The notes under the pieces were generated by a model. The model was not told the DNA's origin, did no database searches, and saw nothing but the letters and a program-made list of their open reading frames with translations. DNA of 64,000 bases. Source: Alloprevotella sp. OH1205_COT-284. GTDB taxonomy: Bacteria; Bacteroidota; Bacteroidia; Bacteroidales; Bacteroidaceae. How positions within the stretch are numbered: position 1 is the first letter of the stretch; each line of letters starts with the position of its first letter. Location: the NCBI RefSeq assembly GCF_003859795.1, contig NZ_RQYI01000008.1, positions 16,180 to 80,179 on the forward strand, in the 5' to 3' direction. Both the position numbers and the translations under genes were made by a program. This document shows, one piece after another, positions 8,752-19,038 of the stretch.

Positions 8752-9245
8752 AGAGGTAGACAAATCTACTCGGCACTTCGTAGCACCGCCCTCCCATGTA
8801 GTGACGCCTCGACGCGCCGCCGTTTTTTCAGAAAAAGAAGCCACTCTCGCGCACGCGCGCGTTACCTTATTATTAAATTTTGCTTTCACTGCCTTCGCAT
8901 TTTCTTGTAAAGTTTTGAATTTCATCTGTTTATGAGCGAAGGCAAATGAAGGCAAAACAAAAATGGAAATTGCAACCCCTTGACAGTCTTCGGTTTATGC
9001 CGATTTTTTGCTTTCACCACCTCGAAAATGGCATTTCAAGCCGCCGTTGCGGCGGAGGCAGGTGAAAGGAACAGGGAGTTTTGCCTTCACCGTTAAATTC
9101 TGATTTTCAGTGTTCTGTGATTTTTGATTTTGCTTTGCCTTCACTTGCCTTCGCAAGGAATACACAGAAAATCAATTGAATAGCCGGTTTTGCGAAGGCA
9201 AAACGGCAAAAACAAAAAAAAAGGGTAGAAAAATGCCTTTCTGCC
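8752..9245 (+). repeat. dispersed ~490-bp repeat, copy 1
   Basis: This stretch is repeated almost base for base at 61621-62112 and in diverged, inverted form at 37998-38482 and 47728-48230. Order in this copy: GTAGA-CAAA-TCTAC hairpin (8756-8769), CCTCCCATGTAGTGACG, an alternating CG tract (8848-8861), then a series of alternating forward and reverse units of the tandem decamer TTGCCTTCRC (8878-8898, 8936-8957, 9004-9024, 9051-9072, 9078-9095, 9134-9155, 9188-9210), ending in an A-rich block. Facing units can pair as long stems. There is no convincing ORF inside. Confidence 0.9.
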
Positions 9246-9866
9246 ACTTGGAAGAGCACCAAACCACCGTTTGAGGATAGAGCCGAACATGGAGATCAGC
9301 CTTATTTTCTCTTTCATGCAGTCTTTTTGAGAAGAAATTCTTTTTTGGTTTGGTAATCTGAAAACAATGGGGTAATTTTGGCCATAAGAAAGAGTGTTAG
9401 GTGTTTGATTTTTAGAACCTTTGAAAAACGAACAATTGCAGAAACAGCAAAAGACCTTCTCTTTTTTATGACTTTATCTCATTGGGCTTGCATTATCCGC
9501 TGCCCCCATACATGCCGACATTACCCATAAACCGATAATCATAAAATCGACATCACAAATATCCTCTCCGGCTTGAGACGCCCCAAGCCGGGGAGGTGGA
9601 GGAGACTCTTACACTCTTTTTCGGATATTACAAGACAAAACATGATTACCCGCTCAAAACGTTATAGAGCCAAAGTTGTGAGGCGTGCGGCCTGAAAGTC
9701 TGTGTCTTGTCGAAAGAAGCCTTTTTTCGTTTACGCCCTTTCGCTCCCGTCTTGTCGTCCGCTTCTGGTCGTGAGCCTGCTGCGAAACGATTAGGCGTAC
9801 TTCGGCCATAGGGCGTGCGGTAAAACAAGAAAAAAGTACCCGAAACGAAAAAAAACGACGAAATAA
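9246..9866. other. intergenic with one GC-rich hairpin
   Basis: No gene is supported. A 13-bp hairpin (arms 9563-9575 and 9584-9596, one G-U type mismatch, 8-base loop) lies in the middle, without a following T-run on either strand. The rest is A/T-rich without recognisable features. Confidence 0.5.
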
Positions 9867-9897
9867 TTTGTAGGTTTGAAAAATATGTCTACCTTTG
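9867..9897 (+). promoter_or_regulatory. promoter of the tRNA-Tyr/Gly/Thr operon
   Basis: TTTG (9867-9870), 19 bases, TACCTTTG (9890-9897): an exact Bacteroidetes housekeeping promoter, 64 bases before tRNA-Tyr. Confidence 0.85.
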
Positions 9898-9961
9898 CAT
9901 CCGAATTGAGGGACACGCTACTCCTCGGCTGAAAGGTCAGGATGTAGAACCCACAATGGCA

Positions 9962-10044
9962 GGGTAGTTACCAGAGTGGCCAAATGGGGCAGACTGTAAA
10001 TCTGCTGGCTTACGCCTTCGGTGGTTCGAATCCATCACTACCCA
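9962..10044 (+). tRNA. tRNA-Tyr (GUA anticodon)
   Basis: Acceptor GGGTAGT pairs with ACTACCC, discriminator A; class II long variable arm; anticodon loop CTGTAAA gives anticodon GTA. No encoded CCA. First of three tRNAs behind one promoter. Confidence 0.96.
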
Positions 10045-10063
10045 CCTCCCTGAAAGGGATTTC

Positions 10064-10136
10064 GCGGGAATAGCTCAGTTGATAGAGCACTAGCCTTCCA
10101 AGCTGGGGGTCGCGGGTTTGAGCCCCGTTTCCCGCT
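10064..10136 (+). tRNA. tRNA-Gly (UCC anticodon)
   Basis: Acceptor GCGGGAA pairs with TTCCCGC, discriminator T; anticodon loop CTTCCAA gives TCC. It lies 19 bases after tRNA-Tyr. Confidence 0.96.
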
Positions 10137-10149
10137 CAATACTTAGATT

Positions 10150-10221
<72 letters not shown>

Positions 10222-10230
10222 CTCATAAGG

Positions 10231-10277
10231 AGATTGGGGAGATGTGAAAAACTAATTTCTCCGATCTTTTTTTTTCT
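10231..10277 (+). terminator. candidate terminator/attenuator between tRNA-Thr and tuf
   Basis: The arms 10231-10243 (AGATTGGGGAGAT) and 10255-10267 pair with G-U tolerance and are followed by a long T-run with one interruption. It may end the tRNA transcript or let part of it read into tuf. Confidence 0.55.
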
Positions 10278-10384
10278 TTTTGAGTGTTTTGCCGAAAGCG
10301 GTGCGAGTTCTCGTCGTGAGAGTCGCGGCGGAAGTGAGACACTGTTTGAGGAATGAATATTAATAATCATAAATAACCACTACA

Positions 10385-11566
10385 ATGGCAAAAGAACAAT
10401 TTCAGCGTACCAAGCCGCACGTGAACATTGGTACCATCGGTCACGTAGACCACGGTAAGACTACTCTTACTGCCGCTATTACCGCCGTGCTTTCTCGTAA
10501 CGGCTTCTGTGAAGCTCGCTCTTTCGATCAGATCGACAACGCTCCCGAAGAAAAAGAACGTGGTATCACGATCAACTCTTCGCACGTTGAATATGAAACT
10601 GCCAATCGTCACTATGCTCACGTAGACTGCCCGGGTCACGCCGACTACGTTAAGAACATGGTTACCGGTGCTGCGCAAATGGACGGTGCTATCATCGTGG
10701 TTGCCGCTACTGACGGCCCCATGCCTCAAACTCGTGAGCACATCCTTCTCGCTCGTCAGGTAAACGTTCCCCGTCTCGTTGTGTTCCTCAACAAGTGCGA
10801 CATGGTTGAAGACGAAGAAATGCTCGAGCTCGTAGAAATGGATATGCAAGACCTTCTTTCTCAATATGAGTTCGAAGAAGATACTCCCATCATCCGCGGT
10901 TCTGCTCTCGGTGGTTTGAATGGTGTACCCGAATGGGAACAAAGCATTCTCAAACTTATGGAGGCTTGCGATACTTGGATTCAAGAACCCCCTCGTGATC
11001 GCGACAAACCCTTCTTGATGCCCGTTGAAGACGTGTTCTCTATCACCGGTCGTGGTACTGTTGCTACCGGTCGTGTTGAAACCGGTGTCGTTAAGGTGGG
11101 TGACGAAGTTCAGATCCTCGGTCTCGGTGAAGACAAGAAGTCTGTTGTAACCGGTGTGGAAATGTTCCGCAAGCTTCTCGATCAAGGTGAAGCCGGTGAC
11201 AACGTAGGTCTTCTCCTCCGCGGTATCGACAAGCAAGAAATCAAGCGCGGTATGGTGATCACTCACCCCGGCGTGATCAAACCCCACACTTCTTTCAAGG
11301 CTTCTATCTATGTCCTCAAAAAAGAAGAAGGTGGTCGTCACACTCCCTTCGGTAACAAATATCGTCCTCAGTTCTATCTCCGCACGATGGACTGCACCGG
11401 AGAAATCACTCTCCCCGAAGGCGTAGAAATGGTAATGCCCGGTGACAACGTGGAAATCACTGTGACTTTGATTTACGCTGTTGCTCTCAACGAAGGTCTT
11501 CGTTTTGCTATCCGCGAAGGTGGACGCACCGTTGGTTCCGGTCAAATCACTGCCATCCTCGACTAA
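10385..11566 (+). CDS. tuf: translation elongation factor Tu
   Basis: A 393-residue GTPase that delivers aminoacyl-tRNA to the ribosome. G motifs are intact: GHVDHGKT (19-26), [17 protein letters not shown], and SAL. Domains 2 and 3 follow ([28 protein letters not shown]). The ATG at 10385 is preceded by an A-rich leader without a Shine-Dalgarno sequence, as usual in Bacteroidetes. The gene sits between the tRNA trio and tRNA-Trp. No second tuf is seen in the window. Confidence 0.99.
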   Translation: MAKEQFQRTKPHVNIGTIGHVDHGKTTLTAAITAVLSRNGFCEARSFDQIDNAPEEKERGITINSSHVEYETANRHYAHVDCPGHADYVKNMVTGAAQMDGAIIVVAATDGPMPQTREHILLARQVNVPRLVVFLNKCDMVEDEEMLELVEMDMQDLLSQYEFEEDTPIIRGSALGGLNGVPEWEQSILKLMEACDTWIQEPPRDRDKPFLMPVEDVFSITGRGTVATGRVETGVVKVGDEVQILGLGEDKKSVVTGVEMFRKLLDQGEAGDNVGLLLRGIDKQEIKRGMVITHPGVIKPHTSFKASIYVLKKEEGGRHTPFGNKYRPQFYLRTMDCTGEITLPEGVEMVMPGDNVEITVTLIYAVALNEGLRFAIREGGRTVGSGQITAILD

Positions 11567-11610
11567 TCTTGTCGAACCCGTAGCTGCGTAAGCACTGCGA
11601 AAATATATGG

Positions 11611-11645
11611 AGTAGGCTCTGTTCTCGGAGTGGAGCCTACTTTTC
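11611..11645 (+). terminator. Rho-independent terminator after tuf
   Basis: AGTAGGCTC (11611-11619) and GAGCCTACT (11633-11641) form a perfect 9-bp stem followed by TTTTCT, directly before tRNA-Trp. Confidence 0.7.
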
Positions 11646-11646
11646 T

Positions 11647-11719
11647 ACGGGAATAGCTCAGTTGGTAGAGCACTGGTCTCCAAAACCAGGTGTCGGGAGT
11701 TCGAGCCTCTCTTCCCGTG
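11647..11719 (+). tRNA. tRNA-Trp (CCA anticodon)
   Basis: Acceptor ACGGGAA pairs with TTCCCGT, discriminator G; anticodon loop CTCCAAA gives CCA. Located between tuf and secE, the classical position. Confidence 0.96.
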
Positions 11720-11735
11720 CTTAAACGGAAACGAA

Positions 11736-11924
11736 ATGAATCGCATTTTTCAATATTGCAAAGATTCGTACTCAGAATTAGCGCATAATATCACCTGGCC
11801 ATCACGCCAAGAGTTGATGCACAGTGCACTTGTTGTACTTATTGCTTCCATACTCATAGCACTTGTGGTCTTTGCGGAGGATACGCTTTTTGAGACGATC
11901 ATGGATTTTATCTACCGCAACTAA
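11736..11924 (+). CDS. secE: preprotein translocase subunit SecE
   Basis: A 62-residue single-span protein, the short bacterial SecE form. An amphipathic N-terminal helix with the family motif 'ELAHNITWPSRQEL' precedes one transmembrane helix (about 29-50) ending near the C-terminus. It clamps SecY in the export channel. Position between tRNA-Trp and nusG confirms it. Confidence 0.95.
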   Translation: MNRIFQYCKDSYSELAHNITWPSRQELMHSALVVLIASILIALVVFAEDTLFETIMDFIYRN

Positions 11925-11937
11925 ACAACATTCATCA

Positions 11938-12480
11938 ATGGCTGAAGTAGAAATGAACTGGTACGTATTGCGTGCCGTCAGTGGAAAAGAAGCCAAGGTG
12001 AAGGAGTACATCGACGCCGAAATTAGAAATGGTCGCCTCGGTGGATTCGTATCGCAAGTTCTCATCCCGACAGAAAAGGTGCTTCAAATGCAAGGCGGAA
12101 AACGCGTTGTTAAGGAGCGTAATTATCTGCCGGGTTACGTTCTTGTAGAGGCGAAGTTGGTGGGAGAGATCGCTCATGAACTCAGAAGTACTCCTAACTG
12201 CCTTGGATTTTTGGGAGGGTTGGAACATCCCACTCCTCTCCGTCCGAGTGAAGTGAACCGCATATTGGGTAAAGTCGATGAACTCGAAAATGAGCCTGTC
12301 GACATTGTGATACCCTTTACTGTTGGCGAAAATGTTAAGGTCAAGGATGGCCCTTTCAGCGGTTTCTCCGGTGTCATCGAAGATGTCAACGACGAGAAGA
12401 AAACCGTTACGGTGGCCGTGAAAGTGTTTGGGCGCTCGCAGCCCCTCACTCTCGGATTTATGCAAGTCGAGAAGGAATAG
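11938..12480 (+). CDS. nusG: transcription termination/antitermination factor NusG
   Basis: A 180-residue protein with an N-terminal NGN domain (NWYVLRAVSGKEAKV) and a C-terminal KOW domain (GENVKVKDGPFSGFSGVIEDV). It binds RNA polymerase and modulates pausing and Rho action. The ATG at 11938 follows the secE stop by 13 bases; an in-frame upstream start inside secE (11863) is unlikely. Confidence 0.97.
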   Translation: MAEVEMNWYVLRAVSGKEAKVKEYIDAEIRNGRLGGFVSQVLIPTEKVLQMQGGKRVVKERNYLPGYVLVEAKLVGEIAHELRSTPNCLGFLGGLEHPTPLRPSEVNRILGKVDELENEPVDIVIPFTVGENVKVKDGPFSGFSGVIEDVNDEKKTVTVAVKVFGRSQPLTLGFMQVEKE

Positions 12481-12550
12481 GCATAAGGTAGGTTACGCAT
12501 CCGAATGTCTGTGTGCTTCTCAAAATTTTTCAAAACAATAATCGTAAACA

Positions 12551-12988
12551 ATGGCAAAAGAAGTTGCTGGATTAATCAAATTACAGATTAAAGGTGGCGC
12601 TGCAAATCCAAGCCCTCCCGTAGGTCCCGCCCTCGGTTCAAAGGGTATCAATATCATGGATTTCTGCAAGCAGTTCAACGCCAGAACTCAGGAGAAAGCC
12701 GGTAAAGTACTTCCTGTTGTAATTACCTATTACAATGACAAGTCTTTCACCTTTGTCGTAAAGACTCCTCCTGTTGCAATTCAGTTGCTCGAGGCCGCCA
12801 AGAAGAAAAGCGGATCTGCTCAGCCTAACCGTAGCAAGATTGCAGAAATTACCTGGGATCAAGTGAAGGCTATCGCTGAAGATAAGATGCCTGACCTCAA
12901 CTGCTTCACAGTAGAGGCTGCTATGCGCTTGGTTGCCGGTACAGCTCGCAGTATGGGTATCACCGTCAAGGGAGACTTCCCCGCTTAA
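12551..12988 (+). CDS. rplK: 50S ribosomal protein L11
   Basis: 145 residues. Hallmarks: N-terminal '[24 protein letters not shown]', the proline-rich SPPVGPALG loop that contacts thiopeptides, and the RNA-binding C-terminal domain ending '[13 protein letters not shown]'. It forms the GTPase-associated stalk base with L10 and L7/L12, encoded just downstream. Confidence 0.98.
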   Translation: MAKEVAGLIKLQIKGGAANPSPPVGPALGSKGINIMDFCKQFNARTQEKAGKVLPVVITYYNDKSFTFVVKTPPVAIQLLEAAKKKSGSAQPNRSKIAEITWDQVKAIAEDKMPDLNCFTVEAAMRLVAGTARSMGITVKGDFPA

Positions 12989-13013
12989 TTAATAACACTT
13001 CAATTTTTGAACA

Positions 13014-13712
13014 ATGAGTAAACTTACTAAGAATCAAAAGTTGGTAGCCGGTAAGATTGAAGCAGGTAAGGCTTATTCTCTTACAGAAGCTTGCAGCTTG
13101 GTGAAGGAAATCACCACCACCAAGTTCGACGCTTCCCTTGACATCGACGTGCGTCTCGGAGTAGACCCTCGTAAAGCTAACCAAATGGTACGTGGCGTGG
13201 TTTCTCTTCCCCACGGAACCGGTAAGCAAGTACGAGTGCTCTGCCTCTGCACTCCCGATCAGGAAGCTGCTGCGACTGAAGCTGGTGCTGACTATGTAGG
13301 TCTCGATGAATATATCGAGAAAATCAAAGGTGGTTGGACTGATATTGATGTTATCATCACTATGCCTGCCATCATGGGTAAGATAGGTGCCCTCGGCCGT
13401 GTGCTCGGTCCTCGCGGATTGATGCCCAACCCCAAGAGCGGTACTGTAACTATGGATGTTGCCAAAGCTGTCCGTGAGGTGAAGCAAGGTAAGATCGACT
13501 TCAAGGTTGACAAAGCCGGTATCGTACACGCGTCGATCGGTAAGGTGTCTTTCGACACTGCCAAGATGATTGGCAATGCCAAGGAGTTTATCGCTACCAT
13601 CAATAAACTCAAACCCACAGCAGCCAAGGGTACTTATATCAAGAGTATTTATCTTTCTTCTACCATGAGCCGGGGCATCAAAATTGATCCCAAGACCATT
13701 GACGAAGCTTAA
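13014..13712 (+). CDS. rplA: 50S ribosomal protein L1
   Basis: 232 residues with the L1 signature around '[25 protein letters not shown]' and the C-terminal '[21 protein letters not shown]'. It forms the mobile L1 stalk and in many bacteria represses its own L11-L1 mRNA. It begins 25 bases after rplK. Confidence 0.98.
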   Translation: MSKLTKNQKLVAGKIEAGKAYSLTEACSLVKEITTTKFDASLDIDVRLGVDPRKANQMVRGVVSLPHGTGKQVRVLCLCTPDQEAAATEAGADYVGLDEYIEKIKGGWTDIDVIITMPAIMGKIGALGRVLGPRGLMPNPKSGTVTMDVAKAVREVKQGKIDFKVDKAGIVHASIGKVSFDTAKMIGNAKEFIATINKLKPTAAKGTYIKSIYLSSTMSRGIKIDPKTIDEA

Positions 13713-13726
13713 TTTTTTAATGAATC

Positions 13727-14248
13727 ATGAGAAAGGAAGATAAAGCTATTATCATCGAGCGACTCGGTGGACAACTCAAAGAATACGGTCACTTCTACCT
13801 CGTTGATGTGACGGGGCTCAATGCCGGGCAAACCAGCGACCTCCGTCGTAAGTGCTTCGCTCAGCAAGTGAAGATGGTAGTTGTGAAGAACACGCTTCTC
13901 GAAAAAGCTTTCGACGCTGCTGAGGTGGATTTCTCTCCCCTCTATCCCGTCCTCAAAGGCTCTACGGCTGTGATGTTCTGCAATACTGCAAATGTTCCCG
14001 CGAAGCTCATCAAAGAAGCCGGTAAGGCTACGGGTATTCCCTCTTTGAAAGCTGCGTATGCAGAAGAAAGTTTCTATGTCGGTGCCGAACAGCTTGATGC
14101 TCTCTGCTCCATCAAGAGCAAGAACGAAGTTATCGCCGACGTTGTGGCTCTGCTGCAAAGTCCTGCCAAGAATGTTATTTCTGCGCTTTCCGGAGCCGGA
14201 CAGACCATTCACGGAGTGCTCAAAACTTTGGGTGAACGCCCTGAGTAA
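13727..14248 (+). CDS. rplJ: 50S ribosomal protein L10
   Basis: 173 residues. The N-terminal part contains the rRNA-binding segment 'VVKNTLLEKAF' and the C-terminal helix (about 140-165) is the docking site for L7/L12 dimers. It starts 14 bases after rplA. A 171-base gap follows before rplL and contains a small hairpin (arms near 14356-14363 and 14371-14377). Confidence 0.97.
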   Translation: MRKEDKAIIIERLGGQLKEYGHFYLVDVTGLNAGQTSDLRRKCFAQQVKMVVVKNTLLEKAFDAAEVDFSPLYPVLKGSTAVMFCNTANVPAKLIKEAGKATGIPSLKAAYAEESFYVGAEQLDALCSIKSKNEVIADVVALLQSPAKNVISALSGAGQTIHGVLKTLGERPE

Positions 14249-14419
14249 TGATTGCGACTGCGACGAAGTTCAGTCTCCTATAAATAGAGGCGAAGAGCTA
14301 TTTCGCGGTACAATAAACTCTGTTGCATCATAACCATATAGGTAGCCGCAACAAACGTCAGGGTGATAGACCCGACGATCCATAAACAAGAATAAAAAAC
14401 AAAATTAATACTTACTACA

Positions 14420-14794
14420 ATGGCAGATATCAAAGCTATCGCTGAAACCCTCGTTAACCTCACGGTTAAAGAAGTAAACGAACTCGCAACTGTCCTCAAA
14501 GAGGAATATGGTATTGAACCCGCTGCTGCAGCTGTTGCTGTTGCCGCTCCTGCTGCCGGTGGCGCTGCTGCCGCCGAAGAGAAGACTTCTTTCGACGTTG
14601 TTCTCAAAAGCGCAGGTGCTGCCAAGCTCCAAGTCGTTAAGGCTGTGAAGGAAGCTTGCGGTCTCGGTTTGAAGGAAGCCAAAGACCTCGTTGACGGTGC
14701 TCCCAGCAAGCTCAAAGAAGGCGTAGGCAAGGAAGAAGCCGAAGCTCTCAAAAAGGCTCTCGAAGAAGCCGGTGCAGAAGTAGAGCTCGCTTAA
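14420..14794 (+). CDS. rplL: 50S ribosomal protein L7/L12
   Basis: 124 residues: N-terminal dimerisation helices, an Ala-rich hinge ([20 protein letters not shown]), and the conserved C-terminal factor-binding domain ([34 protein letters not shown]). It recruits elongation factors to the ribosome. Confidence 0.98.
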   Translation: MADIKAIAETLVNLTVKEVNELATVLKEEYGIEPAAAAVAVAAPAAGGAAAAEEKTSFDVVLKSAGAAKLQVVKAVKEACGLGLKEAKDLVDGAPSKLKEGVGKEEAEALKKALEEAGAEVELA

Positions 14795-14826
14795 TCTGAC
14801 TCCAACTATCCCTGAAAACAGGGTGC

Positions 14827-14864
14827 GGTTAAGAATCCTCTGGTAGGGGGTTCTTAACCTTTTT
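14827..14864 (+). terminator. terminator/attenuator between rplL and rpoB
   Basis: GGTTAAGAA (14827-14835) and TTCTTAACC (14851-14859) form a perfect stem followed directly by TTTTT. It lies inside the ribosomal-protein to polymerase gene string, so it probably attenuates rather than fully stops transcription. Confidence 0.8.
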
Positions 14865-15021
14865 GTGTCTTATAAGCCGTAATCTGTCATGGATGCTGCT
14901 CTCGGATGGGTCGGACCGGTATCGGCTGTTTCCGAGATCGAATGTCGGCGCGCACAGGTCGGAAGCGGCTGATACCCGCTTTCGGTCACTAAAATCAAAT
15001 AACGTATTAATCGACAATCGA

Positions 15022-18000
15022 ATGTCCCAAGTAATCAACAATCGCGTCAACTTTGCGTCTGTCAATAATCCGATGCCTTATCCGGATTTTCTCGACGTTC
15101 AGTTGAAATCTTTTCGGGAGTTTCTACAATTGGATACCCCCTTTGAGCTGCGCAAAAACGATGGTTTGTACAAGGTCTTTGCCGAAAACTTTCCTATCGC
15201 TGATACGCGTAACAACTTTGTGCTCGAATTTCTCGACTACTACATTGATGCACCACGTTACAGCATCAACGAGTGTTTGGAGCGTGGTTTGACGTACAGT
15301 GTGCCTCTCAAAGCCAAACTCAAACTCTTCTGCACCGACCCCGATCATGAGGAATTTGAAACCGTGGAACAAAGTGTTTTCCTCGGCCCGATTCCTTATA
15401 TGACCGACAACGGCACTTTCATCATCAACGGTGCCGAACGTGTGGTGGTTTCACAATTGCACAGATCGCCCGGTGTGTTCTTCGGATCGAGCGTACACGC
15501 CAATGGGTCTCAGCTGTATAGTGCGCGTATCATTCCGTTCAAGGGTAGTTGGATCGAGTTTGCCACGGACATCAACAACGTGATGTATGCCTACATTGAT
15601 CGCAAGAAGAAGTTGCCCGTGACCACTCTCTTGCGTGCTATCGGTTACGAAACCGACAAGGACATTCTCCAACTTTTTAACTTGGCAGAAGAGATAAAGG
15701 TTAATCGTACCAGTCTTAAAAAAGCCATCGGTCGCCGATTGGCTGCCCGTGTGCTCAAAAGTTGGGTGGAAGACTTTGTGGACGAAGATACCGGAGAAGT
15801 GGTTTCTCTCGAACGTAACGATATTCTTTTCGAACGCGAAACGGTGCTCGATGCCGAAAATATCGAAGCGATCATCGAAAGCGGTACGTCCACTATTTTG
15901 TTGCACCACGAAGAAAGTAGTTCGAGCGACTACTCGATCATCTTCAATACGTTCCAAAAAGACGTTTCCAACTCCGAGCGCGAAGCGGTGCTCTATATTT
16001 ATCGCCAGCTCCGCAACGCCGATCCCGCCGACGACGCCAGTGCGCGCGAAGTCATCAACAACCTTTTCTTCTCTGAAAAGCGTTACGACTTGGGCGAGGT
16101 GGGACGTTACCGCATCAATAAGAAGTTGGGACTCGATACGTCTTATGACGTGCGTGTGTTGACTCGTGAAGACATTATTGAGATTATCAAATATCTCGTC
16201 GAGCTGATCAACTCCAAAGCCTCGGTAGATGACATCGACCACCTTTCCAATCGCCGTGTGCGTACCGTGGGCGAGCAACTTTCCAATCAGTTCTCCATAG
16301 GTCTTGCACGCATGAGCCGCACTATCCGCGAGCGTATGAATGTGCGCGACAACGAGGTGTTTACGCCTACCGACCTGATCAATGCCAAGACCATTTCGAG
16401 CGTGATCAATTCGTTCTTCGGTACGAATGCGCTATCTCAATTTATGGACCAGACGAACCCCCTCGCCGAGGTGACACACAAACGTCGTCTTTCGGCCTTG
16501 GGACCCGGCGGTCTTTCTCGTGAGCGCGCAGGTTTCGAGGTGCGCGACGTGCACTATACACACTACGGACGTTTGTGTCCCATCGAGTCGCCCGAAGGCC
16601 CGAACATCGGTCTTATCTCCTCACTTTGCGTATATGCAAAGATCAACGACCTCGGCTTTATCGAAACACCTTATCGCGTGGTGAAAAACAGCGGCGAAAA
16701 GGATGAAGAAGGTAACGACATCTACAAGGCCGATCTGAATAACGATAATGTTGTGTTCCTCAGTGCCGAAGAGGAAGAAGAAAAGGTGATCGGACAGGGT
16801 AATGCTCCCCTCCGTCCCGACGGTTCGTTTATTCGTAAGGTGGTGAAGAGCCGCCAAGATGCGGACTATCCCGTCGTTCCTCCCTCGGAAGTGTCTTTGA
16901 TGGACGTTGCACCGCAACAGATCGCTTCTATCGCAGCCGCACTCATTCCTTTCTTGGAACACGACGACGCCCACCGCGCACTCATGGGATCGAACATGAT
17001 GCGTCAGGCCGTGCCCCTCATTCGTTCCGAAGCTCCTATTGTGGGAACCGGTATCGAAAAACAGGTTTGCGAAAACAGCCGCACCATGATTACGGCAGAA
17101 AGCGACGGCGTTGTCAACTATGTGGATGCCAATAAGATCGTTATCACTTACGATCGCACGCCTGACGAAGAGTTTGTGTCGTTTGAATCGGCCACAGTGG
17201 AATATGAAATTCCCAAATTCCGCCGTACCAACCAGAACATGACCATTGACCTCCGCCCCATTTGCGATAAGGGACAACGGGTGAAAGCCGGCGATATTCT
17301 GACCGAAGGCTATGCCACCGAAAACGGAGAGTTGGCACTCGGACGCAACCTTCTTGTGGCTTACATGCCTTGGAAAGGCTACAACTACGAAGACGCCATC
17401 GTGCTCAACGAACGTATGGTGCGCGAAGATATTTTGACGTCGGTACACGTAGACGAATTTTCGCTCGAAGTGCGCGAAACGAAACGCGGAATGGAAGTGC
17501 TCACCAATGACATTCCCAACGTTTCGGAAGACGCAACGAAAGACTTGGACGAAAATGGTATCGTGCGTATTGGAGCACGTATCGTGCCCGGCGATATTCT
17601 CATCGGTAAGATCACGCCGAAAGGAGAGAGTGACCCCACGCCCGAAGAAAAATTGCTTCGTGCCATCTTCGGCGAAAAAGCCGGTGATGTGAAAGATGCT
17701 TCTCTGAAAGCCAACCCCTCTTTGTCGGGTGTTGTCATCAACAAGCGTTTGTTTAGCCGCGTACACAAAATTTCGCGTGCAGAAAAGAATGCAGATAAAA
17801 TTCAACTTCAAAAACTCGATGACATTTTTGCGAAAGAGGCAGAGGAGTTGAAGAACGTCATGCTCGACAAACTTGTGGCTTTGACCAAAGATTTCACTTC
17901 ACTCGGAGTGAAAGACAATATCGGAGCTGAGGTGATAGCAAAAGGAGCCAAATTCTCCAAATCGCTGTTCCAAACTCTCGACTTCACCGCTCTCGAACTC

Positions 18001-18867
18001 TGCAACTGGACAGGCGACGAGCGTACAGACCGAATGGTGCACCAATTGGTGATCAACTATCTCCGCAAGCACAATGAAATGGATGCTGTGCTCAAACGCA
18101 AGAAGTTTGCCATTACCATTGGCGACGAACTGCCCAGCGGAATCATTCAGATGGCTAAGGTGTATATTGCCAAGAAGCGTAAGATCGGTGTCGGCGATAA
18201 AATGGCCGGTCGCCACGGAAACAAAGGTATCGTTTCCAAAATCGTGCGTCAGGAAGACATGCCATTCTTGGCCGATGGTACTCCCGTTGACATCGTACTT
18301 AATCCGCTCGGTGTGCCCTCGCGTATGAATATTGGTCAGGTGTTTGAAGCCGTGCTTGGCTATGCCGGTCAGAAACTCGGCGTGAAGTTTGCCACCCCTA
18401 TCTTCGACGGAGCTACGCTCGACGATCTTTGTGAGTGGACAGACAAAGCCGGTTTGCCGCGTTACTGCGCCACGCAGCTCTACGACGGTGCAACCGGTGA
18501 TCAATTCGACCAAAAGGCGACCGTGGGTGTGACTTACATGCTCAAACTCGGTCACATGGTGGAAGACAAAATGCACGCTCGCTCCATCGGCCCTTACTCT
18601 CTCATCACGCAACAGCCGCTCGGCGGTAAAGCTCAGTTTGGCGGACAGCGTTTCGGAGAGATGGAGGTGTGGGCTATCGAAGCCTTTGGCGCCAGCCATG
18701 TGTTGCAAGAAATCCTCACGATCAAATCAGACGACGTTACGGGTCGCTCGAAGGCATACGAAGCCATCGTCAAGGGTGATCCGATGCCAACTCCCGGTAT
18801 TCCCGAATCCCTCAACGTGTTGTTGCACGAACTCCGCGGATTGGGTCTCAGCATCTCTCTCGACTAA
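15022..18867 (+). CDS. rpoB: RNA polymerase beta subunit
   Basis: 1281 residues. The ATG at 15022 ([11 protein letters not shown]) is chosen; an open frame reaches back to 14863 but that segment overlaps the attenuator and lacks family similarity. The rifampicin region (about residues 466-510) reads [33 protein letters not shown] in three blocks, with the wild-type Asp, His and Ser of sensitive enzymes, so no target resistance is predicted. Downstream hallmarks include [13 protein letters not shown] and [12 protein letters not shown]. It forms the catalytic core with rpoC. Confidence 0.98.
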   Translation: MSQVINNRVNFASVNNPMPYPDFLDVQLKSFREFLQLDTPFELRKNDGLYKVFAENFPIADTRNNFVLEFLDYYIDAPRYSINECLERGLTYSVPLKAKLKLFCTDPDHEEFETVEQSVFLGPIPYMTDNGTFIINGAERVVVSQLHRSPGVFFGSSVHANGSQLYSARIIPFKGSWIEFATDINNVMYAYIDRKKKLPVTTLLRAIGYETDKDILQLFNLAEEIKVNRTSLKKAIGRRLAARVLKSWVEDFVDEDTGEVVSLERNDILFERETVLDAENIEAIIESGTSTILLHHEESSSSDYSIIFNTFQKDVSNSEREAVLYIYRQLRNADPADDASAREVINNLFFSEKRYDLGEVGRYRINKKLGLDTSYDVRVLTREDIIEIIKYLVELINSKASVDDIDHLSNRRVRTVGEQLSNQFSIGLARMSRTIRERMNVRDNEVFTPTDLINAKTISSVINSFFGTNALSQFMDQTNPLAEVTHKRRLSALGPGGLSRERAGFEVRDVHYTHYGRLCPIESPEGPNIGLISSLCVYAKINDLGFIETPYRVVKNSGEKDEEGNDIYKADLNNDNVVFLSAEEEEEKVIGQGNAPLRPDGSFIRKVVKSRQDADYPVVPPSEVSLMDVAPQQIASIAAALIPFLEHDDAHRALMGSNMMRQAVPLIRSEAPIVGTGIEKQVCENSRTMITAESDGVVNYVDANKIVITYDRTPDEEFVSFESATVEYEIPKFRRTNQNMTIDLRPICDKGQRVKAGDILTEGYATENGELALGRNLLVAYMPWKGYNYEDAIVLNERMVREDILTSVHVDEFSLEVRETKRGMEVLTNDIPNVSEDATKDLDENGIVRIGARIVPGDILIGKITPKGESDPTPEEKLLRAIFGEKAGDVKDASLKANPSLSGVVINKRLFSRVHKISRAEKNADKIQLQKLDDIFAKEAEELKNVMLDKLVALTKDFTSLGVKDNIGAEVIAKGAKFSKSLFQTLDFTALELCNWTGDERTDRMVHQLVINYLRKHNEMDAVLKRKKFAITIGDELPSGIIQMAKVYIAKKRKIGVGDKMAGRHGNKGIVSKIVRQEDMPFLADGTPVDIVLNPLGVPSRMNIGQVFEAVLGYAGQKLGVKFATPIFDGATLDDLCEWTDKAGLPRYCATQLYDGATGDQFDQKATVGVTYMLKLGHMVEDKMHARSIGPYSLITQQPLGGKAQFGGQRFGEMEVWAIEAFGASHVLQEILTIKSDDVTGRSKAYEAIVKGDPMPTPGIPESLNVLLHELRGLGLSISLD

Positions 18868-18924
18868 AAAGTCGATGGCGTTGGGAGGAAGAAAGCAATT
18901 TCCCTTCACTGCCTACTATCAAAA

Positions 18925-18996
18925 GGGCATTTCGATTTGATGACTTTGTCGTTGTTCTTTGCAGAGCATGACGGTTGTCGAAATCGAAAAATGCCC
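18925..18996 (+). repeat. inverted repeat in the rpoB-rpoC gap
   Basis: GGGCATTTCGATTT (18925-18938) and AAATCGAAAAATGCCC (18981-18996) are complementary with two extra A residues in the right arm and 42 bases between. There is no T-run after it. A role in mRNA processing or stability between rpoB and rpoC is possible. Confidence 0.55.
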
Positions 18997-19038
18997 GATG
19001 AAATCAAATCTTTCTTACACACAATATACAAGTAAGTT

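Noticed and set aside
8878..9210. CRISPR-like or integron attC array
   Set aside because: Units alternate in orientation, spacers are conserved between copies, and no integrase or cassette genes adjoin.
16420..16560. Rifampicin-resistance change in rpoB
   Set aside because: The key Asp, His and Ser positions of the resistance region are wild type.
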